Shown piece after piece: positions 32,875 to 43,723 of a stretch of DNA of 64,000 bases (the stretch's first letter is position 1; the number at the start of each line of letters is the position of its first letter). Source of the DNA: Nemertoderma westbladi (Eukaryota; Xenacoelomorpha; Nemertodermatida; Nemertodermatidae); NCBI GenBank assembly GCA_032718475.1, contig JAUCBJ010002904.1, positions 16,038-80,037 of the forward strand, in the 5' to 3' direction. The notes under the pieces are model-generated. The model did not search any database. It had not been told where the DNA came from and saw only the letters and a program-made list of their open reading frames with translations. Both the position numbers and the translations under genes were made by a program.

Positions 32875-33400
32875 ATGAATACCGGCACTCAACAAAACCA
32901 ACGCTTATCACAGGTCGGTATGGTTACCTCGAAACCGGCGCGACTGTCCACTCGAATACAACTTCAAAACACAAACACCAACAATAAACTGAAAGCGAAT
33001 CGTAAGTTTTCAGAAGAATCTGTCATTGGGACGAAGAAAAGGAAGCCGAAACCACGGGAATGGACCACAGCTAAGATTGAATGCTCCCATTGTCAGAGTT
33101 CCTGGACCGAAATTGAAACACCAATTACTGATGGGCTTGATCTCTCAAACCAAAACTTCCTCTGCGGTGTTTGCGCGGCAGTAAAGATTGAAAGTCTGGA
33201 AGCTGGCATCCCTAGGTATTATTATTATAAAGAGCGTCAGCCTGCATTTAATAAATATATTTTAATACAAAACAGGTCGAACGCAAAGAGGCTTATAATG
33301 AAGACGAGTACTGCATTGATTATATTCCTATAAACCACCTGGCTTTGCATATTGAACGTGCGTTTGGAAATAAGTTCGTGCTACCCTTCCGTGGGTGGTA
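32875..33400 (+). pseudogene. Hypothetical zinc-finger ORF, perhaps a LINE ORF1 fragment
   Basis: An ATG at 32875 opens 152 codons with a basic middle (TKKRKPKPREW) and two Cys pairs, CSHC and CGVC, spaced like a four-cysteine zinc finger, followed by AVKIESLEAGI, the start of a coiled coil. Zinc finger followed by coiled coil is the layout of some LINE ORF1 proteins, which is only an analogy. Coding sense seems to move frame near 33275 to one ending at the TAG at about 33399. A short GT...AG intron or a frameshift could explain that. Not otherwise recognised. Confidence 0.4.
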
Positions 33401-33429
33401 GATGTTGCGGTTATGTATTGGTGGGAGGA

Positions 33430-33445
33430 GGGGGGGGGGGGGGGG
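33430..33445. repeat. 16-G homopolymer
   Basis: An uninterrupted run of G lies within a G-rich patch. Length is likely to be unreliable in an assembly. Confidence 0.85.
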
Positions 33446-33622
33446 TGCAGATTTAAAGGGGTGAACACGTACTGTCCCCCTTTCTTTGATTAATTGGTGG
33501 TGTGGGTTAATCTCTCATAACCTGATTTTGTGATACAGTCGCACAATTTTAATTTGTATCTCATAACTGGGCCTCGTGCTGCGCGAAGGCCCCACGAACG
33601 TGTTACCCTTAGCTGATCGTCC

Positions 33623-34420
33623 ACCTGTCTTTGGTTCCAATCTTTGACGTAAGCCTTGATTTCATTGTTGGCACCAATGAAGTTCGTTCCCTTATCAGAT
33701 CTCATTGTGTTGCTAGTTCCAAAGCGAGCGATCTGTTGGCGTAGACTCAGTATGAAACTGTTGGTAGATAGATCGTTCACCATATCTAAATGGATCGCTC
33801 TACAAGTCATACAGACAAAGATGACACACCATCTCTTGACTATAGTCCTAGCACGATATACTTCAATAGGGCCAAATAAATCCACACCAGTATTAGTAAA
33901 GGGTGGTTCATAGAAGCTTACTCGTTCCCTAGGTAATTCTGCCTCTCGCTGTGTTAAAGGCCTACTGAATGCTTTCCTACAGGGTATACAGTTCCTAAGA
34001 ACTTGGTTCAGAGCTCTACGGGGTTTATGAAAATAATAGCGAGTTCGAATTTCGCTAAGAACTCGTTCTCTACCAGCATGATAAAGCTTACTGTGAACAT
34101 CTACAATCATCTTGATTTGTATTTCAAGATTTCTAATGAGTATGGGAAACTTAGTGTCAAAGGATAATGGAGCATTAGTTAGTCTTCCTCCAACGCGTAT
34201 TAACCCATCTATCATTGTGCTAGAGAAACGATCCCTTAAGCGCATCTGTGGATTTCTCAACAACAGGAAATACTTATCGGAATCCTCATAGCATTGCAGG
34301 AGTCTCAGTATCTGCTTATTTGTTTCTTCATGCTCCTGGTAACTGATCCTCTCCTTCAGAAATCTGTCTGATATCTTGTATTTGGGAAGATCTTTAACAA
34401 CATGGACCTGACGCAGATGT
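33623..34420 (-). pseudogene. BEL/Pao integrase, N-terminal and central part
   Basis: On the minus strand, after a one-base shift near 34425 at the end of the RNase H frame, the sense runs through KYKISDRFLKE and GLIRVGGRL. It continues into the H2C2 zinc domain (HSKLYHAGRERVL...CIPCRK), then Asp in TGVDLFGPIEV and Asp in MRSDKGTNFIGAN. Coding sense ends at the insertion around 33623; the frame stays open by chance to 33490. The third catalytic residue is in 29404-30179. Integrase inserts the element cDNA and creates the 5-bp duplication found around the LTRs. Confidence 0.85.
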
Positions 34421-37309
34421 CAGTGGAGCAGTATCACTAGCGGTCTTCGTCCTGGAGTAGTGATGATGAAAACATCGCTTTAAATATGTAACGGCCTTAC
34501 AAAGCCGATTCCAGGAGCTATAGTGATGTATCGCTCTCTGCAGGAGAGGTGAGAGTCCTTGCGAGACGTCTGGTGTTCCAGATTTCCAATCTCTCTCTCT
34601 GATTTCCACAACAGACTTATTTGTGGCTGGGGGTTTTGGATCCAAAGCGTCGTCTCCGGAAGTGTGTAGTACAGACAGATCTATCACGGGTTTAAATAAC
34701 TTCGATTTACTCGCCCGGGTTTTAGGTTTGACTTTCTCCGCTCCCTTGGCTTGTCTAATCTCCGCCGTAGTAAGATGAGGAGGCCATTCATCCTCTTCTT
34801 TGCTTAGGAAGTCGGGTCCACCTAACCAGTCTGGAGTATCTATCAGTTCTTGTGGAGTTGCTCCCCTGGAGGCGATGTCGGCTGGATTAATCGTCCCGGG
34901 GCAATGTCTCCATTGATCTATCTTCGTGCGACTAAGTATAATGGCTACTCTGTTGGTAACGAAGACGCTGAACTGACAGACTTCATTGGTTATATACTCC
35001 AACACGAGTAAAGCATCGGTCCAATAGACAGTTTTCTCCAGTGGATAGTCGATCTGTTCTGTTACATTCCGGCCGATGGCTGTAGCGTATAGAGCCGCTT
35101 TTAACTCCGCTCGAGGAACTTTCAACTTGTTGTTTATCAAGGCCTTAGAGGTAACCAAGGCGACCTTAATTCCATCCGGAGTTTCAACTCTCAGGTAGGC
35201 TACTATACCTATTCCCATATCGCTGGCGTCTCCAAACACATGGAGTTGATAGGAATACGTGGGGAGAACGTGACCAAAATATGAACGGGAAATTATAAAG
35301 TTCTCGATGGATGGTAGAGAATCTTCCCATTTCATCCACTTCTTTAATAGTTCTCCCTTAAGTGGATCGTCCCATGAGTGGTTTTCAAGCCACATTTGTT
35401 GTACTAAACTCCGAGCAATCAATATAACTGGGCTAATAAATCCCAATGGATCGAAATAAGTGCTCAGGATACTTAGACAAATCCGTTTAGTCCGAACTGG
35501 ATTATCTCGCTGTTTTAGCTGGAAAAACAGGATATCTCTCTCCGTGTCCCATTTCAAACCAAGCGTCTTGGTTTCTGGAAGATCGTCCTTGATAAGGTCT
35601 AGATCTTTAACTCCTCGGTCTTCTACCGGGATCGATTCCAGAAACTCACGGGAGTTACTGGTGAATTTAGTTAATCGAAATCCACCTCTTTTCAAGCACT
35701 CTACCGTTCCTTTGGCGACATCAATGGCTTCTTCCACCGATGGGAGGGACTTTAAATTGTCGTCCATGTATATATCCCGTTTGATGTTGTCGATAACCTC
35801 TTTGGAGAAGGCGTCCCGGTTGTCATCAGCAGTGGTGCGCACTACTGAGCAGGCGTTTGAAGGGCTCGAGATGATCCCAAAAGCCTGGATGGTCATCCAG
35901 TACTCCACCGGTTTCTGGTTGAGGTCTCCTTCAGGCCACCACAGAAATCGTAGGCTGTCTCGATCTCTATCCAGCGCCTTAACTTGTAAGAACATGCCTT
36001 CTATATCGGAGGCGAAAGCGATTGAATATTGTCGTAATCTTAAGAGTATTCCCAACAAGGATTGGAGTAAGTTGGGTCCCGGCAACAACTCGGAGTTAAG
36101 GGATTGGCCCATGTAGAGGGCGGAGCCGTCAAATACTACCCGGACTTCGTTGGGTTTACCGGGTTTGGGAACGTAATGATGTGTTAGATAGTACGTTCTC
36201 TCAGTTATGGGTGTTTCTTCCGGTACTCGCTCCGCATATCCCTTGTCAATGAATTTCTTCAACTGGGTCTTGTACATCTCCTTAGCTGAAGCATTTGCCG
36301 TAAGGCGTCGATGTAGTTGCGCAATTCTCTTCTCCGCCAAGGGTCGGTTGTTTATAAAATTGGGTTCTCGCCGTCGGAAAGGCAGACCAATCTCATACCT
36401 ACCTTGATCTTTAAGAAAACGTGTAGTCGTTTCCTGTATCTGCTTGGCTCTTTCTTCTTCTACCGATAGGGCCTTATCGTAGGAATTGGGCTCTACAGCC
36501 TCTTGAGTAAAGAATCGTACGGCGTGTTCATCACGAGTCTTCGCGTTGTAACGATCTATCACTTCATTCAGTTCGTCGTTGTAATCGACTTGTCCCGCTG
36601 GATGAATGAGGTGACATAGGTTCACTTGGTTTTGCCAAGTTTCATTTTCCGTAAGGAGGTCGATGGTATTCTCCTCGTCGAATAGTTGGTGGATATCGTC
36701 ATTATCTGAGGAGTATGGTGTTCCCTCAGGTGTGTCGTCTCCCTCACTGATCTCCTCTTCCCATTCACTCACCTGGTAGACTCGTTCTTTGGGTAGCCTT
36801 TCCATGAGAGTTCTACGGGAAGGTCCAGTAAAGTACCAACCTACTCTAGTTCTTCCCGCATAGGTTTGCAGTGGTTGCGGTTGAGCAGGCCGTTTTTCCA
36901 ATGTCTCAAGCGCCTCATGCGCATTTTGGCCGATGAGTATTTGTACTCCAGGGTAGTCTGTGTTGAATCTAGGTATCTCATGCTGCTGGGTGAAATCGTC
37001 CTCATCCCAGTTATAAGGTTCCACTTGGCTGGTAGCGAAGTTCTTTATCGCCACCATTTTTACTGACCTTATACTGTGTTCTCCTAGTTCATCCTGGGGG
37101 GTGGACAACGCGCCTACATAGTAGTCTGTAGTTACTGTAGATTTCCAAACCTGCATAATTCCTGAAAGGTTCAACTTAGTTCGGAACTTGGGTTGTCCAG
37201 CAAAGATGTCTTCGGCTAGTTCTTTGTCGATGAATGTTCCTGTGCTGCCGGAGTCAAGGAGGGCGTTCACTATATAGCTCTTTTCTGACCCGTGGACTCT
37301 CAACTGCAC
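34394..37309 (-). pseudogene. BEL/Pao Pol: protease, reverse transcriptase, RNase H
   Basis: The 971 codons are in the same frame as gag. Protease is first (IVNALLDSGSTGTFID, with DSG in place of DTG as usual in BEL/Pao; DUF1758-like). RT follows: NEVRVVFDGSA, FASDIEGMFLQV and YMDD at 35759-35770. RNase H then shows HVFGDASDMGIGIVAYL, KVPRAELKAA and TDALLVLEYI, and PADIASRGATP closes the core. The order and motifs are diagnostic for BEL/Pao. The last 40 or so codons (to the TAA at 34394) are out of frame, so the true product should continue into integrase. Between gag and this segment lies only an in-frame TGA and four codons. Confidence 0.92.
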
Positions 37310-37321
37310 TACAGGAAATTC

Positions 37322-40069
37322 TCAGATTCCTACGTTGGAAGTTGGTGCTTTCCAAGATGGTTGTCGGTCAGGAATAGTTAGGGGGAGCTCACTATCGGTT
37401 TCCTTCTCATACGTAAGTGCTTGATACACTGCGGTGTTTATTAGGTAACAGGATTCGTTTTCGTCGGAGAATTCATCCGTATAGAATCCTTCCATCTCAG
37501 AACTTTGGTCAGTGTCGTTCATATCACTGAATTGGACATGTGGTTCGGACTCACTTACCTGACTCAGGCTGTTTCTTTCGAATTCAGTGTGCAACAAGAT
37601 ATGATGTTTTGCGCCGCACTTTGCACACCTTGCGTCGGAGTAACAGGTTCGCCGTTGGTGTCCTTGTCTGAGGCAATTATAACACAACCGCTTATCCCAC
37701 ATGACTTCACATCTATCTTTTAATGATTTCTTTAGGAATTCATCACACACACTCAAACAGTGGGGCCCGTCACACAGCGCACATTTCGGTTTGATGTTAC
37801 TTACCTTACTTTGGGTAACGTTGTGCACACTCGTTCTTTCCTCGGGCTTTCTTCCGTGAATTCTCTTAGGAGACGTAGGAGGAGTTTTTCTTACCTGTTC
37901 TCTCCTGTCATTAGTTCGAGACTTAAATTTACTTACGTCTTTAGACGCTTTGTTGACATAGTAAGATCTTTCAGTGTCTTTCCCGCTGTCCTCTTCTTGA
38001 GAAGCCTGGCTTTCGCCGTCGTCTGTATAACACACTGGTGTTACCTTTCTCCTAGAAACGGGTTTCTCACTTACCTTATTTTCTGGTGTCTTCTCTCTAG
38101 ACTGCTTTAGGAGCTGTAATTTTACCTCTCCATCTAAGAATGACATGAGATCAGCCATGGTAGGGTCTCGTCGTTGTTGTTCCATCATATATAAGACTTT
38201 CTTGTCCCAGCGTGTACCTACTCCACCCTTTGTTAAAGTAGAGGCCACGGCTCCAATAACCATAGAACTCTGATACTCATGAGACTTACCTAGCCAATCT
38301 AATTGTCTACAAATCTCCTGGATCTCATTGGAAAATTCTATAATCCCGGTGCTAAGAAACTTTCGTGGTGCTACTAATTTCGCATACAAATACCTAGCTA
38401 TGTTATTCCTATTACCATACCTGATGTTTAGTGTATCCCAAACTTGTCTTAATCCATCTGGATGTCCAATAAACTTTAACGCCATTAACTTGGGAGATCC
38501 TTCCAAGCACTCGATGAGGAATCTAAGTTTCTCTCCGTTAGATAGCACAGAGTTCTGTATGTTATCTTTATAATATTCATTAAAAGGTAACCATTTCATC
38601 TCATCTCCGTTGAACTTGACGATCTCTCCCACCTTTACCGCTTGACCGGCTTTGGTTCTAGCCATTTGACGCATAAAACTTTCTTGGGCCTTCGTGTTAT
38701 TTAATATCGAGTTATCGGTATATAAATTTCTCGGATTATGATCAGGTCTATATGGAATATCATTGTCAACAGGTTTATAATTACCCTTAAGAGGGTTTAT
38801 TATAGGAGTTTCTACTTCACTAGCAGTATAGATGCGTGTAGGCTCCACACCTTGCGCATGAAATACTTCAGACCTGACAGGTTGACACATTGTTACAGAG
38901 GGTGGTGGTATACCCCTTTGTAGATTTACTAACTTATCGCGTTCTAACGCGATACTCTGCTGCACTTCCTGCAATTCTAACCTACTCTCTCTTACTGTTC
39001 CCCTTAACTGTTGAACAGTCCCCTCCAACTCTCGGACCTGCTGGGAGGAGCGTGTCTGATTCTCCTCCATCTGCCCGAGGAGAATATCCATCCCCCGCCG
39101 TCGCTCATCCACCCACTCTACCACCGAAGCGGGAGCTGCCAACATAGTAGCGGGCAGACGAGGGACGACGGGCGATAAATCTTTAATGTCTCGCTCGGCG
39201 TCCAGGACATGAATTGTCTCAGGGACTGTTCTACTGGGCACAGGTAGTTTAGTACTGTGCAAAGGGAATTTAGAGGTAGGTTCTGGGAGTACAGTTGTCT
39301 CTATCACCGAAGGGGTGGCTTCGAGAACAGGCCTGATTATTTCAGGCTCATCTACTATAGTAGGGAGTCTTTCTACTCTAATAATTTGGTCTGTGGGTTC
39401 TGTACAACCTAAGTCTGTGCTAGCTAGTTGCCTTCTCACGGCTGGGGGCAAATTAGGCAATTTCTGACGGTGGGGCGTTCTTCTACGCCTGCTGAGACGA
39501 GATCTATTTCCTCCGCCTTCAGGATCTGTTGTATCGCCTTCATCAGATGATGTAAATCCCTGTCGCTTGGGAGTAGATAGACTTATCATCTGCCACTGAC
39601 TAGCTGTTCTCTGTTTATCTATGTAGTCTTGCTTCTCTAGAAGATTTTCCAACTCTAGTTGGGTGGTCTCTTCAGACGCCCTCCGTTCTGCTTCTGCCAC
39701 TGCTACCTTTCTTTCCGCTTCTGCTGCTTTTCTTTCCACTTCTGCTGCTGCAACTGCCGCTTTTCTTTCCACTTCGGCCGCTTTTCTTTCCGCTTCGGCC
39801 GCTTTTCTTTCCGCTTCTGCCGCTGTCATTGCCGCTTTCCTTTCCACTTCTGCTGCCTTTCTTTCCGCTTCTGCCTCTGCCGCTGCCGATGCTGCTGTCT
39901 TTCTGTCTTCTATACGTTTTTTCTTTACTTGTTCTTCTTGAACCCTAGCGATGCGGCTGCTTTCATCAAATTTAGCTTGGTTCGCAGCTAACATTTCCGC
40001 ATCTATTGCGTCCAACACAAACTTGGCTCCTTCACTATTAGGACGAAGTCCAGCAAGCTGTCTCCTCAA
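37322..40069 (-). pseudogene. BEL/Pao Gag, main part
   Basis: The 915 codons hold, in order, a repetitive Ala/Glu/Lys/Arg helix of AEAERKA type (about 39,660-39,920), a Pro-rich linker, a coiled coil, and a DUF1759-like capsid region (VKFNGDEMKWLPFNEYY, LIECLEGSPKLMALKFI). Three Cys/His clusters close it (CALCDGPHC, CYNCLRQGHQRRTC, CAKCGAKHH). This is the Gag of Pao-type elements, which builds the particle and binds RNA. The frame ends with a TGA at 37322-37324, and the downstream pol frame is in phase. It is also in phase with 40088-41077. The start codon shown is conventional, because the real protein probably starts upstream. Confidence 0.88.
39660..39920 (-). repeat. Short tandem repeats encoding AEAERKA-type helix
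   Basis: Units of about 21-24 bp (core CTTTCCGCTTCTGC on the plus strand) are repeated about ten times inside gag and keep the frame. They encode a single long charged helix. Confidence 0.8.
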
Positions 40070-40087
40070 TTCTTCGTCACCTAGAAA

Positions 40088-41077
40088 TCATTGATAGTCC
40101 GACAGATAGAGGTCAATAGCGTCCTTCTTCTGAGGTTTCTCTGCTGTCGCTTCGCTTTCCACTTGAGAAAAGGTAGCGTCTGTTGATTCTCCGTGGGTTG
40201 AGCGCTCAGCTAGCTGAAATTTCCACTGGGCCATTCCTTGAACTTTGAGACCCACCCGCTGGAACCAAGTCTTTACGGCAACTTGCAACGACGTGTCTTG
40301 GCTTCTTTTCGAAGCTTCCTCAAAGGCCGATAGGATTAGTCTGATTCTTAGAATTCTTTCTCGAACTTGATAAAGCAGCTCTCCCTGCTCTTGAGGTCCT
40401 TGGGGTTGTTGAAACAGTTGTTCCTCTAATCGCTCCAAAGAGCTGAAGAATCCCTGTACATATCCTGCTGCCGACCTCTTCCACACAGCTGGATCTCTAG
40501 TGTCCCTTACCACTCCCATCCTGTATAAGTCCTCCCAGGCAGCTTCCGATAAGTTAAACGGGAGTCCGGGTCTCGGGAAATTCCATTGCGTCTCGACAAT
40601 AGACTTCAGTTCCTCCTTTGTGTATCCCGCATAACTGTCCTTGGTCGATCGCTTACTTCTCGCCCAATCCATTTGATGTTCCTCCACCGCAATCAATACT
40701 CTAGTGAGTACGGCTTCAGGAAGAATGAGAAGTGGATCCGAATAAACTACTTCGGCCATCTTTGCTCCGCGCTCGGGTGTCAACTCTACAGTATCTGAAC
40801 TACTGGAGCTATCGGGCCGCTGAGAAATAAGTTCTCGGCTCGAGTGTTGCTGTTGTTTAACAGCTGCCTCTTGGTCCCGCTTGACTTGAGCCCGAGTGCC
40901 TATGATAGAGCTACGGTGTTTGACTAGCCTAGGGTCTGATACTACTACTGGAGGGATGACCTTTCTTACAGTAGGCGGGGAGTTGAACTTCGGTCTCAAA
41001 CGTTCCGCACTCCTATCTGGATCACAGATTGTTGTATCTAGGAGACTGTCTGACAGATTTTGCTTTGTGTCAGCCAT
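40088..41077 (-). pseudogene. BEL/Pao Gag, N-terminal extension
   Basis: An ATG at 41077 opens 329 codons. The first 110 residues are Ser/Pro/Gln-rich and basic, and the rest is helical (TKEELKSIVETQWNFPRPG, RILRIRLILSAFEEA). The frame ends in a TGA at 40088-40090, after which the same frame continues into the main part of gag within a few codons. One long Gag of about 1250 residues interrupted by one TGA is therefore likely. No family is recognised for this extension. It is the first gene after the 1.4-kb leader. Confidence 0.7.
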
Positions 41078-42516
41078 GTTTGTTTGTACAGTTGAATACT
41101 TACTGCTAGAACTACAGTTAAAGCAAGTCTAGTAATTCAGTATCAACTACAAGCCTAGTAATTAATTACCGATACCGTTACTCAGTGTAACGTGTTATAT
41201 ATACAATATATTAGAATACCGGTATACACTTATAGTATATATAAGTATTATTACGGACTAGGTTTCTTCACAGGATACCGGTATATAATTTCAGCGCAAA
41301 TATATATAAATATATAATAAGCCTACTGTGAATACCAGTATACAGCTTAGCTTACACTTATAGTATATATAAGTATAATTATAGACATAAAATTAATTAC
41401 AGAATACCGGTATATAATTTCAGCTTAAATTTATAGAAATAAATATAATAAGCCTATCGTAAATACCGGTATGTTAATTATTTTATAATAACTGAATTTC
41501 TGAATTTTAGGGTTACCTTTCTTTACTTTGTTACTGTTATTAAGCAGTAGTCCAACTGATATTAAGACCTAATTGATGGATGACAGGCCTACTATTTTAT
41601 AAATCGGTTTGAGTTGATTTATAATATATATATACCCGTTTAATGGGTTTTGTTACAATATTTGAAATAAATGTTATTATTTCTAGGCAAGGAGTCACTT
41701 TACAGAAGCTGAACGCTCTCAGTGTAGTGCTACTTATTGGACACTAAAACAAATAATTCTAATTTACTAAGTTACTTATTACTTACTACAAATTACGTAC
41801 AATTAAGGGGTGAGATTACAATCTCTAAATAAACACAAAAATTACACGTACAAATTTTAGGGTAATTTTACAGGAAATTTACAAACCAGCCTAACAAGGG
41901 GTTAGAATTTCTGGTTATTACAACGGACAAGATACTATGGTATTTGAAAATAATTAAGCAGTAGTAAATATATTGCATTGTCTAGATAAGAAAATACCAC
42001 CGTCTGACGACTTATAGTCTCTAGCTTACAGCTCTATAAGTACTACGTTATGTACCCGGAGTGTTCCTACCTAGAAGTTAATTACCGCAGCCAATGGGGG
42101 GGGATTTACCTTACAGCACTGGATGCCCCCACGTTCCTAACTAGTACTTTATCAGACATACACTCTACACACACTGCAATCTCTTCAGACCTAACAACAG
42201 TCAGACAACAATCCAGCCTACAAATTACTTGTACAATCTGAGCAGGCTTACACGCCTTCTGCTCAATATTAACTTACAGATAAATAAAACTGACAGAAAT
42301 AAGTAAAATACCAATAAAAAACCAGGGCTGCAGTCCCTGATTAAATATCAAGACCTACTGGTATATAATTATCAAAATCGAATAATACTGATGTACCTGT
42401 ACTGCTGTAAGTACCGGTTCGGGTGGTTAGGTAGTTAGGCCTACTGGTTACCAGTCGACCGGTACTTTTCGACTTTATTGCCTACGTTGCAATAAAGAAA
42501 CTACAATAACTGTTAT
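41078..42516 (-). other. Leader of the BEL/Pao element
   Basis: This 1.4-kb AT-rich non-coding stretch lies between the LTR and the gag ATG. It contains a duplicated segment of about 180 bp (41215-41475), and at its LTR edge the near-perfect palindrome CAATAACTGTTATTG (42504-42518). No TGG-type primer-binding site follows the LTR. Confidence 0.6.
41215..41475. repeat. Tandem duplication with CCGGTAT motifs
   Basis: Each unit carries ACACTTATAGTATATATAAG, then ACCGGTATATAATTTCAGC and ATAATAAGCCTA. Two diverged units are visible. Confidence 0.7.
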
Positions 42517-43718
42517 TGTTCACGCTTTTAGACCTTTAGCAGTTTAACCCGCTAATTTTAGCTGTCTTCTAGTTTGTAAATCGACTTTAGCCTATAACAA
42601 GTATTTGTTGCATAAGATATAAAGTTACACTAGCCGAAGCCAGCCTATGCGCGACCATTCACCCACAGTTAAGGGAGACTGGATTCGGAGGCTCTGACCT
42701 TATTGCGGTGTAGACTTACTGTACTATTCGATTGATCGTTAATATATAATCTCTGACAAATATTATTTACTTTCGGGAAATATTAACAGTTCCTTTAGGA
42801 CGTGGCGTTCTAATTATGTAAACAGAGTTATGACTTACACTAAACACAACGGGATGGCTAATGATTTTCGTATAAAGCGCATTCTTTAGGAAATGCTTTG
42901 TTATCTGTCACACTCATGCACACTACCGCACACTGCTGCACACTGATCTGCCGACCTTCACTAAATTTGATCATATATAAAGAGAATAGCAACCGACACA
43001 TGTAGGGATTATGAAATAGCATTCAATTCACTCCAAAACCACTATAATGTAAGTCGCAATTGCTACAGGTAACCGGTCTCTCTAACCTTCAGTATATCAA
43101 GAAGATTGGGGTTTTGTGATTATTTATCGATATTCTCCAAATATAACAACATATCCATCAACTTCTAACAATTAATAACCGACAGTAAATAGCAGTAAAA
43201 TAATGCGGTGAAAGGTATGTATAGTAAGATATGGGCTGATATGCTATGCTGTGCTGAGCCGTGTTGCGATAACAGTTATACGTTTCTATAATCAAAGCCG
43301 TCGAATGTTTGGCTAAAGTCTGAAACTAAGAATAATTCCAAAGCCGATGTTCTGGGCTCAGGAAAAAGGTAAACAAAGACCGTCTGCATTGCGCGATTTC
43401 CCGTAGGCTTCTGTACAAATAAAATGAAAATCGCTCTGATTGGTCGAGTGAGCTGAACAAAGAGAGTTAAAAGCTCCACATCGACATCAAAATCAGCTGA
43501 TAGATTTCGTCATCTAAGCCACACTGTATTAAGAGTATTTTGGCGTATTGCGGCATAAAATGGCTTGTTATGTCCGCTAAAGTACACATACAGAAAAATG
43601 GCTTTTTATGTCCACTAAAACACCTACACAGTAAGAAAACGGCTTTTTATGACCGCTAAAACACCTACAAAGTACTTTGCGGGATAAATGACTAGTTATA
43701 TCCGCAAAAGCCTTTACA
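42517..43718 (-). repeat. LTR of the giant BEL/Pao element (5' LTR in element sense)
   Basis: The 1202-bp partner of 13351-14525 carries 31 extra bases near 43545-43575 within the short tandem array and about 15 substitutions. The target duplicate CTTGA follows at 43719-43723. As the upstream LTR for the minus-strand genes it should hold the promoter. Confidence 0.92.
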
Positions 43719-43723
43719 CTTGA

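Larger units (their letters stand above)
30180..33622. mobile_element. Composite insertion inside the BEL/Pao integrase
   Basis: It divides integrase between its second and third catalytic residues. The 7-bp word ACCTGTC occurs at both edges (30173-30179 and 33623-33629) and is a candidate target duplication. No long terminal inverted repeats are visible at these edges, and the joined reading would still need one base of correction, so the limits are tentative. Inside are inverted pairs at 30207-30300 with 32290-32400 and at 30768-30840 with 32578-32650, a small poly-G-ended element (31751-32010), a zinc-finger ORF (32875-33400) and a 16-G run (33430-33445). The bases 31080-31510 are GC-richer but yield no recognisable protein. 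Confidence 0.5.
13351..43718 (-). mobile_element. Giant BEL/Pao LTR retroelement with an extra 3' gene
   Basis: LTRs of 1175 and 1202 bp (13351-14525, 42517-43718) are in the same orientation, begin TG and end CA on the plus strand, and are flanked by an exact 5-bp repeat CTTGA (13346-13350, 43719-43723). On the minus strand the interior encodes BEL/Pao Gag, protease-RT-RNase H and integrase with a DUF5641-like end. A further region of about 4.2 kb of unknown function precedes the purine tract. The 30.4-kb span includes two later insertions (20299-29195 and about 30180-33622). The element itself is about 18 kb, against roughly 5-10 kb for ordinary BEL/Pao. By eye the LTRs differ by about 15 substitutions and a 31-bp indel, so insertion was fairly recent. 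Frameshifts and five in-frame TGA codons mark the copy. Confidence 0.9.

Noticed and set aside
35460-36116. 218-codon plus-strand frame opposite the BEL/Pao RT
   Set aside because: Shadow of the Pol gene on the other strand, which carries the YMDD and RNase H motifs.
16573-40090. Alternative genetic code reading TGA as an amino acid
   Set aside because: TAA, TAG and TGA all act as ordinary ends or lesions elsewhere in the window, and CGA to TGA change explains the in-frame cases more simply.
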